A stretch of DNA of 64,000 bases from Odobenus rosmarus divergens (lineage: Eukaryota; Chordata; Mammalia; Carnivora; Odobenidae), in NCBI RefSeq assembly GCF_000321225.1, contig NW_004450566.1, positions 1,390,292 to 1,454,291 on the forward strand, written 5' to 3'. The notes beneath the pieces were generated by a model, which did not search any database, was not told the origin of the DNA, and was given only the letters and a program-made list of their open reading frames with translations. The position numbers were made by a program, and so were the translations under genes. Shown in pieces: positions 58,246 to 64,000 of the stretch (positions within the stretch are counted from its first letter, which is position 1; every line of letters starts with the position of its first letter).

Positions 58246-59524
58246 CTATTCAATGCAAAACATTCTTGATATTTAATTAAACCTCAGGGTGACGTGTATT
58301 AGAAAGGAGCGAGATTTCATAAAGAGAGTTAAGGCTTATAATATATCTCAACTGAGAAGTACTGAATGTGGGTGTGGGAAAATGGAGTAAATGGATAAGA
58401 TAGAAGAAACATATGAATCACACTATCTTTGTAGATTTTGGAGTGAAATGATTGGAATCAGGCATTATTTAGAAAGAACCAGATCATTTAAAAATGATCA
58501 TCTGCTTTTTGGGTGGAATAATTTCTACTTAGCTTGATGGCTAAAAGATGTATAAAAACACTCCAGTATCACTATAAGGAAATTAATTTTAACAAGATTA
58601 ACAAATTGACTTTTCTGTTGAACCGCATAGACTATTTTTTATTTTTCATAACAGTATCTTTGAAATGACTTTGTGATCTAGAGAGAAGGAAAGATCCACA
58701 TTAAATTGTTTCATTTCATTTAGAAGCACAGTTAAGATGGCATTTTTTATTTAGTCCTGCTTCCTGAATGAAAATAAATGTTGAGGTAGTTACTGGGTGA
58801 AGTGTAGGTATACATTGGCTGATAGACATCATATTACACTTGGTAAGCAAATAATCAGATAGAAAATAGACTATGTAGGAATACATTATAAAAATGGGTA
58901 GAATTATATATTTATGCAGGAACAATTTTATTAAGCTATCTTGATAATATTGATAGGGATTACTACTAAGCTATTTGAAAATGAAACATTTCCCTAGGGG
59001 GGTGGAAAACACATACCAACAAAGATTTTGGATAATGCAACCTTTCTCTAACAGTTTCCTTTTAATTGGAGGTAAGCTTAGTAAAGATTGATTAGCTCTG
59101 GGAATGCTTGATATTGATACTTTACTTCAGGGCTACACATCATGTATTTTGTGGAATATGTATGAATTATAGTTGATGACCTAGAAAGAAAATTTATTTT
59201 AATTTATATTTTTCTTTTAAATATACATTTGTTAATAATCCTATAGGGCTTTTCATTTTCTTTTCATGTGTTCATTTGCTGCTAATCTCATGGCTGTGAT
59301 GATATACTCATTTTCCCCCAATATTTTCAAGGCAATCCAATTCCAGTGTCATTCAGAATGAGGCTCAGTGAAATTTGGCATCGTGGGGGGGGGGCAGAAT
59401 TTTAATACTTTTTGATTATTATGAGTAAACTGGTATAGAAGGATACTATGAAATATGAATTGGAAGGATAGAAGATCAAAGTCAGGGGGATCAATAAGGT
59501 GGCTTTGTAACATCCAGGCAAGAG
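58246..59524. other. Unique-looking non-coding DNA
   Basis: AT-rich with a G9 run at 59385-59393. No recognised repeat or gene. Confidence 0.5.
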
Positions 59525-59866
59525 ACATTCTTTAAATGTTTGGTAGAGGGGCACCTGGGTGGCTCAGTCAGTTAAGCATCCGACTTTGGCTCAGGTCATG
59601 ATCTCAAGGTCCTGGAATTGAGCCCCACATTGAGCTCCATGTTGAGCCCTGTGTTGGGCTCCATGCTAAGTGGGACATCTACTTGTCCCTCTCCCTCTCC
59701 CTCTGCCCCAACTTTTGCTCTCTCTCTCTCAAATAAGTAAATAAAATCTTTATAAATAAATAATTTAAAAAGATCAATGTTTGGTAGAATTTACCTGTGA
59801 AGCCATCTAGCTCTGGGATTTTGTTTGTTAAGAGTTTTTTGATTACTGATTCAACTTCATATGTCT
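59525..59866 (-). mobile_element. Inverted L1 ORF2 piece split by a SINE
   Basis: 59525-59547 and 59776-59866 together read as antisense L1 reverse-transcriptase sequence (GGTAGAATTTACCTGTGAAG, AGAGTTTTTTGATTACTGAT). It abuts a sense L1 at about 59867, the geometry of a 5'-inverted (twin-primed) insertion. Confidence 0.8.
59548..59775 (+). mobile_element. Can-SINE, sense, inside the inverted L1 piece
   Basis: GGGGCACCTGGGTGGCTCAG head, an internal duplication around TGAGCTCCATGTTGAGCCC, and tail AAATAAGTAAATAAAATCTT. ATGTTTGGTAGA flanks it on both sides. Confidence 0.94.
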
Positions 59867-60508
59867 TCTGAGGCAAGGGAAACAAAAGCAAAAGTAAACT
59901 ATTGGGAGTATGTCAAAATAAAAAGTTTCTGCACAGCAAGGAAACAATCAACAAAACTAAAAGACAACCTATGGAATGGGAGAAGATATTTGCAAACCAA
60001 ATACCTGATAAAGGGTTAGGATCCAAAATATATAAAGAATTTATACAACTTAACACCCAAAAAACTAATAATTCAATTTAAAAATGGGCAGAAGACATGA
60101 ATAGACATTTCTCAAAAAAAGACATACAGATGGCCAACAGATACCAGCATCACTGATAGGAAAATGCAAATCAAAACTACAGTGAGATATCACCTCACAC
60201 CTGTCAGGTTAGCTAAAATAAAAAAACACAAGAAACAACAAATGTTGGCAAGGATGTGGAGAAAAAGGAGTCCTTGTGCATTGTTGGTGAGAATGAAAAC
60301 TGGTACAGTATGCACGTTCCTCAAAAAATTAAAAATATAACTACCCTATGATCCAGTAATTCCACTATTGGGTATCTATCCCAAAGAATAAAAAACACTA
60401 ATTCAAAAGGAAATATACACCCCTATGTTTATTGCAGCATTATTTACAATGGCCAAATTATGGAAGCAGTCCAAGTGTCTATTGACAGATGAACAGATAA
60501 AGAAAAGT

Positions 60509-60509
<1 letters not shown>

Positions 60510-60543
<34 letters not shown>
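60510..60543. repeat. (CA)n microsatellite within L1
   Basis: About 17 CA units. The frames at 60403-60738 translate through it as Thr-His or Val-Cys runs and are not genes. Confidence 0.95.
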
Positions 60544-60545
<2 letters not shown>

Positions 60546-60751
60546 GAATATTATCCGGCCATAAAAAAGAAAGAACTCTTGCCATTTGCAATAACATGGA
60601 TGGAGCTAGAGAGTACAATTCTAAGCGACATAAGTCAGTCAGAGGAAGACCAAATAACATGATTTCACTCCTGTGGAATTTAGGAAACAAAACAAACAAA
60701 GGGTAAAAAAAAAAAAAAAAGAGAGAGAGACAAACCAAGAAGCAAACTCTT

Positions 60752-60951
60752 TTTTTTTTTTTAAAGATTTTATTTATTTATTTGACGGAGAGAGACACAG
60801 CGAGAAAGGGAACACAAGCAGGGGGAGTGGGAGAGGGAAAAGCAGGCTTCCTGTGGAGCAGGGAGCCCGATGTGGGGCTTGATCCCCAGACCCTGGGATC
60901 ATGACCTGAGCCGAAGGCAGACGCTTAACGACTGAGCCACCCAGGTGCCCC
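60752..60951 (-). mobile_element. Can-SINE, antisense, nested in L1
   Basis: Full copy ending CCACCCAGGTGCCCC with target duplication AAGCAAACTCTT (60740-60751 and 60953-60964), inside the L1 tail region. Confidence 0.96.
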
Positions 60952-61384
60952 AAAGCAAACTCTTAATTAAAGAGAACTGTTGGTTACCAGAGGGGAGATG
61001 GATGGGTGGTTGGATGAAATAGGTGTTGGGAATTTCACTATATTGTACACCTGAAACTAATATAACACTGTATGTTAACTATACTGGAATTAAAATAAAA
61101 AACCTTTATAAATAAATAAATATACATATTTTAAAAAGTCTTAAATGCAGAAACAAAAGTAAAAAATCAATGCATTTTTTTTAGTTTCTTCCTTATTTTA
61201 ACTTTTATTCAGATTGCAGACTTGAATAGGTATTTTAACATTTTTAATGATTCTGGCACAAAATGATCAATATCATTTCTTTCACAATTGCTAATTATAA
61301 AATGATGGCAAGGAGTAATATGTACACAGAGAATTTGAATTATTCTACTATTTCAGTAACAAAATATTTCATTTGGATAGATAC

Positions 61385-62625
61385 CCAATAGTGGAAATCA
61401 ATCAATGTGATAAATCACATCAATAAGAGAAAGGATAAAAACCATATGATCATTTCAGTAGATGCAGAAAAAGCATTCAACAAAGTATAAATCCATTCAT
61501 GATTAAAACCCTCAACGAAGTAGGTTTAGAGGAAACATACCACAACATAATAAAGGCCACTGAGGAAAAATACGGAGCCAACATCATACTCAATGGCAAA
61601 AAATTGAGAGCTTTCCCTCTAACATCAGGAACAAGACAAGGATGTCAACTCTTACCACTTTTATTCAACATAGTACATAGTCCTAGTCAGAGCAATTGGA
61701 CAAGAAAAAGGAATAAAATTTGTAGAGGAAAAAATCTTTCACCATTTACAGATGACATGATACTTTATATAGAAAACACTGAAGACTTCACCAAAAAACT
61801 ACTAGAACTGATAAGTAAATTCAGTAAGTTTGCAGGATACAAAGTCAATATACAGAAATCTGCTGCATTTCTATACACTAATAATGGAGCAACAGAAAGA
61901 GAAATTAAGAAAGCAGTCCCGTTTACAATTGGATGAAAAACAGTAAGATACCTAGGAATAAACCTAACCAAAGAAGTGAAAGATCTGTACTCAGTAAACT
62001 ATAAAACATTGACAAAAGAAATTGAAGATGACACAAATGGAAAGATACTCCATGCTCATGAATTGGGAGAACAAATATTGTTAAAATGTTCATACTACCC
62101 AAAGCAATCTACAGATTTAATGCAATGCATATCAAAATAACAACAGCATTTTTCACAGAATTACAACAAATAATCCTAAAATTTGTATGGAACCACAAAA
62201 GATCCTGAACAGCCAAAACAATCTTGAAAAAGAGAAACAAATCTGGAGGTATCACGATACATTTCAAGTTATACCACAAAGCTATAGTAATCAAAACAGT
62301 ATGGCACTGCCACAAAAAGAGACACATAGATCAATAGAATAGAATAGAAAGCCCAGAAACAAACCCATGATTACATGGTCAATTAATCTTTGACAAAAGA
62401 GGCAAGAATATGCAATGGGAAAAAGTCTCTTCAACAAATGGCATTTGGAAAACTGGACAGCTACATGCAAAAGAATGAAACGGGACCTCTTTCTTACACT
62501 GGACACAAAATAAAATCAAAACAGACTAAAGACCTTGAGACCTGAAACCATTAAAATCCTAGAAGAGAGCACAGGCAGTAATTTCTCTAACATCAGGTAT
62601 AGCAACATTAAAGACTTTTTTAAAA
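61385..62625 (+). mobile_element. L1 ORF2 middle part, sense, broken
   Basis: Runs from reverse-transcriptase sequence (TTTCAGTAGATGCAGAAAAA) to the region just before the late ORF2 part seen at 59867. The frame at 61499-61936 (145 codons) holds TSGTRQGCQLLPLLFN and [15 protein letters not shown], with Thr in place of the Ala of the usual FADD catalytic block. It stops short of the 3' end and has no poly-A tail. Confidence 0.88.
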
Positions 62626-62696
62626 GATAAGTTTTGGAAAAAGTAGAAGAATTTATTTTTAAAATAACTTCTCCATATTGGATTTTTATTTATTAT

Positions 62697-62891
62697 TTTT
62701 TTAAGATTTTATTTATGTATTTTGAGAGAGCAAGAGAGAGTGAGAGAGAGAGAGAGCGCACGCGCACACATGAGGGGGAGAGGGGCAAAGGGAGAAGCAG
62801 TCTCCCCGCTGAGCAGGAAACCCACAACAACCCTGGGATCATGACCTGAGCAAAAGGCTGACACTTAACCGACTGAGCCACCCAGGCGCCC
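62697..62891 (-). mobile_element. Can-SINE, antisense (first of a tandem pair)
   Basis: Tail AAGATTTTATTTATGTATTT, a GA-rich middle with GCGCACGCGCACAC, and head CCACCCAGGCGCCC. Confidence 0.94.
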
Positions 62892-62937
62892 TGGAATTTT
62901 ATTTTATTTTATTTTATTTTATTATTTATTTATTTAT

Positions 62938-63133
62938 TTTAAAAAAGATTTTATTTATTTATTTGACAGAGAGAGAGATAGTGAGAGCAGGAACACGAGC
63001 AGGGGGAGTGGGAGAGGGAGAAGCAGGCTTCCCGCCGAGCAGGGAGCCCGATGCTGGGGCTCGATCCCAGGACTCTGGGATCATGACCTGAGCTGAAGGC
63101 AGACGTTTAATGACTGAGCCACCCAGGCGCCCC
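62938..63133 (-). mobile_element. Can-SINE, antisense (second of a tandem pair)
   Basis: Full copy ending CCACCCAGGCGCCCC. TGGAATTTTATTTT precedes the intervening T/A-rich spacer at 62892-62905 and follows the element at 63134-63147, consistent with its target duplication. Inserted next to the first SINE, same orientation. Confidence 0.95.
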
Positions 63134-63317
63134 TGGAATTTTATTTTTAAATAAAGTAAGTATTAAGACTGACTTGTAAAGCAGCTCTAAGGTAAATGTA
63201 TAAAGTATTTACTCATTCCTTTTGAGGGAGTAGATTCATGAATTATTACGAAATAAAATGTAATGTGCTTTGTCCATTTCCCATATTTTCAATATTTTGA
63301 AAACTTGGAAATTTTAG

Positions 63318-63515
63318 GGGCACCTAAGTGGTTCAGTCTGTTAAGCATCTACCTTTGGCTCAGGTCCTGATCTCAGGGTCTTGGGATCAAGCCCCACATC
63401 TGGCTCCCTGCTCTGTGGGGAGTCTGCTTCTTTCTCTCTCTCCCTCTCTTCCTCTCCCCCAACTCCCAGCTCATGCTCTCTCTCTCAAATCAATAAATAA
63501 AATCTTTTTAAAAAA
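63318..63515 (+). mobile_element. Can-SINE, sense
   Basis: GGGGCACCTAAGTGGTTCAG head, GGATCAAGCCCC, tail CAATAAATAAAATCTTTT. Target duplication CTTGGAAATTTTAG before (63304-63317) and after (63517-63530). Confidence 0.95.
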
Positions 63516-63530
63516 GCTTGGAAATTTTAG

Positions 63531-64000
63531 ATGATCATTTCATTAAATGGGGATTTTTTTTCCCTGCTTAAATGGAATATGGTGTATAAACATGGAACAT
63601 GCCAACCACAAATATGAGAAAACATTTTGTTACCAGTAACTATGAGAATAATATGTGCCCTGTTTTTAGTTGTATCTGTCTGGAATTCATTTGCTTTCTG
63701 GTGAGAAATATGCAGAGTGGTGTACCTGAGGTCATATGTTCATTTATAGTGAGCAATGGCCAAATGGAAGTGTTAATGTTTTGGCATCATTATTGCTAAG
63801 CATGGTTAAAGACATGGTATGATATTAAATACCAATAAACAACTAGTCATATTTGTTATGCCATATCTTTTGTCAGTATATTTTCTAAATGATTTTTGGA
63901 TTTTATGCATGTAATTCTGCTGCTTATTTAATAATGGCTACTGAACTTCATCTTCCTGTTCCTATTCTAGTCATCTTATAACCTCCTGTCTATAAAGAAG
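63531..64000. other. Unique-looking non-coding DNA
   Basis: AT-rich; the short frame at 63599-63799 has no motif. Confidence 0.5.

Larger units (their letters stand above)
59867..61125 (+). mobile_element. L1 ORF2 3' part with 3' UTR, sense
   Basis: Sense sequence from late ORF2 (AGGCAAGGGAAACAAAAGC) through the Cys-rich end to an A-rich tail near 61080-61125. It carries a CA repeat and a nested SINE. Frames are broken; an older L1 than the 45-51 kb copy. Confidence 0.88.

Noticed and set aside
60403..60738. Frames with Thr-His or Val-Cys runs
   Set aside because: Produced by translating the CA microsatellite within an L1.

Overview
The window looks like gene-poor, AT-rich nuclear DNA from a carnivoran mammal. 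The evidence is about 26 tRNA-derived Can-SINE (SINEC) insertions and several carnivore-type L1 LINEs. The SINE consensus (head reading GCACCTGGGTGGCTCAGT, body ending in AATAAATAAATAAAATCTT) is the arctoid caniform form found in bears, pinnipeds and mustelids rather than the dog form; I cannot narrow it further. No intact protein-coding gene is visible. Almost all long reading frames are L1 pieces or chance frames through repeats. Two short stretches have splice-site context and coding-like character: 54,600-54,920 on the minus strand and 32,147-32,313 on the plus strand. They are offered as candidate exons only.

Layout. 1-9.3 kb: unique-looking DNA with a 105-nt fold-back hairpin, three SINEs, an antisense L1 interrupted by a second L1, and an older L1 scrap. 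9.3-45 kb: unique DNA with fourteen SINEs, antisense L1 3' ends, old LTR-like (MLT1/MaLR type) and LINE2-like remnants, a ~240-bp duplicated segment (22.4 and 24.0 kb) and a degenerate minisatellite (24.4-24.9 kb). 45.06-51.05 kb: one essentially full-length L1 with a 12-bp target-site duplication; its ORF2 contains a 50-N assembly gap. 51-59.5 kb: mostly unique DNA with SINEs, one MLT1-like LTR and the candidate terminal exon. 59.5-62.6 kb: L1 pieces in inverted and swapped order. 62.7-64 kb: three closely packed SINEs.

The outstanding signal is not a gene. From 9,673 to the assembly gap at 47,815, runs of seven A on the plus strand sit on one exact 57-bp lattice (start positions = 9,673 + 57k, i.e. 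remainder 40 modulo 57). I checked the first 239 lattice slots one by one: 127 (53%) are all-A. Every later run I sampled, up to 47,806, keeps the same phase. Paralogous copies inside the window show that the As replace seven bases and do not add any. One phase runs unbroken through unique DNA and transposons of very different ages and ends at a contig end. It must therefore have been imposed on the finished contig, most simply as an in-silico artefact (for example masked or N bases turned into A) or as a deliberate mark. It destroys about 6% of the bases in that 38 kb and creates false stops, false lysine and phenylalanine runs, and false microsatellite interruptions. All reading frames between 9.67 and 47.8 kb should be read with that in mind.
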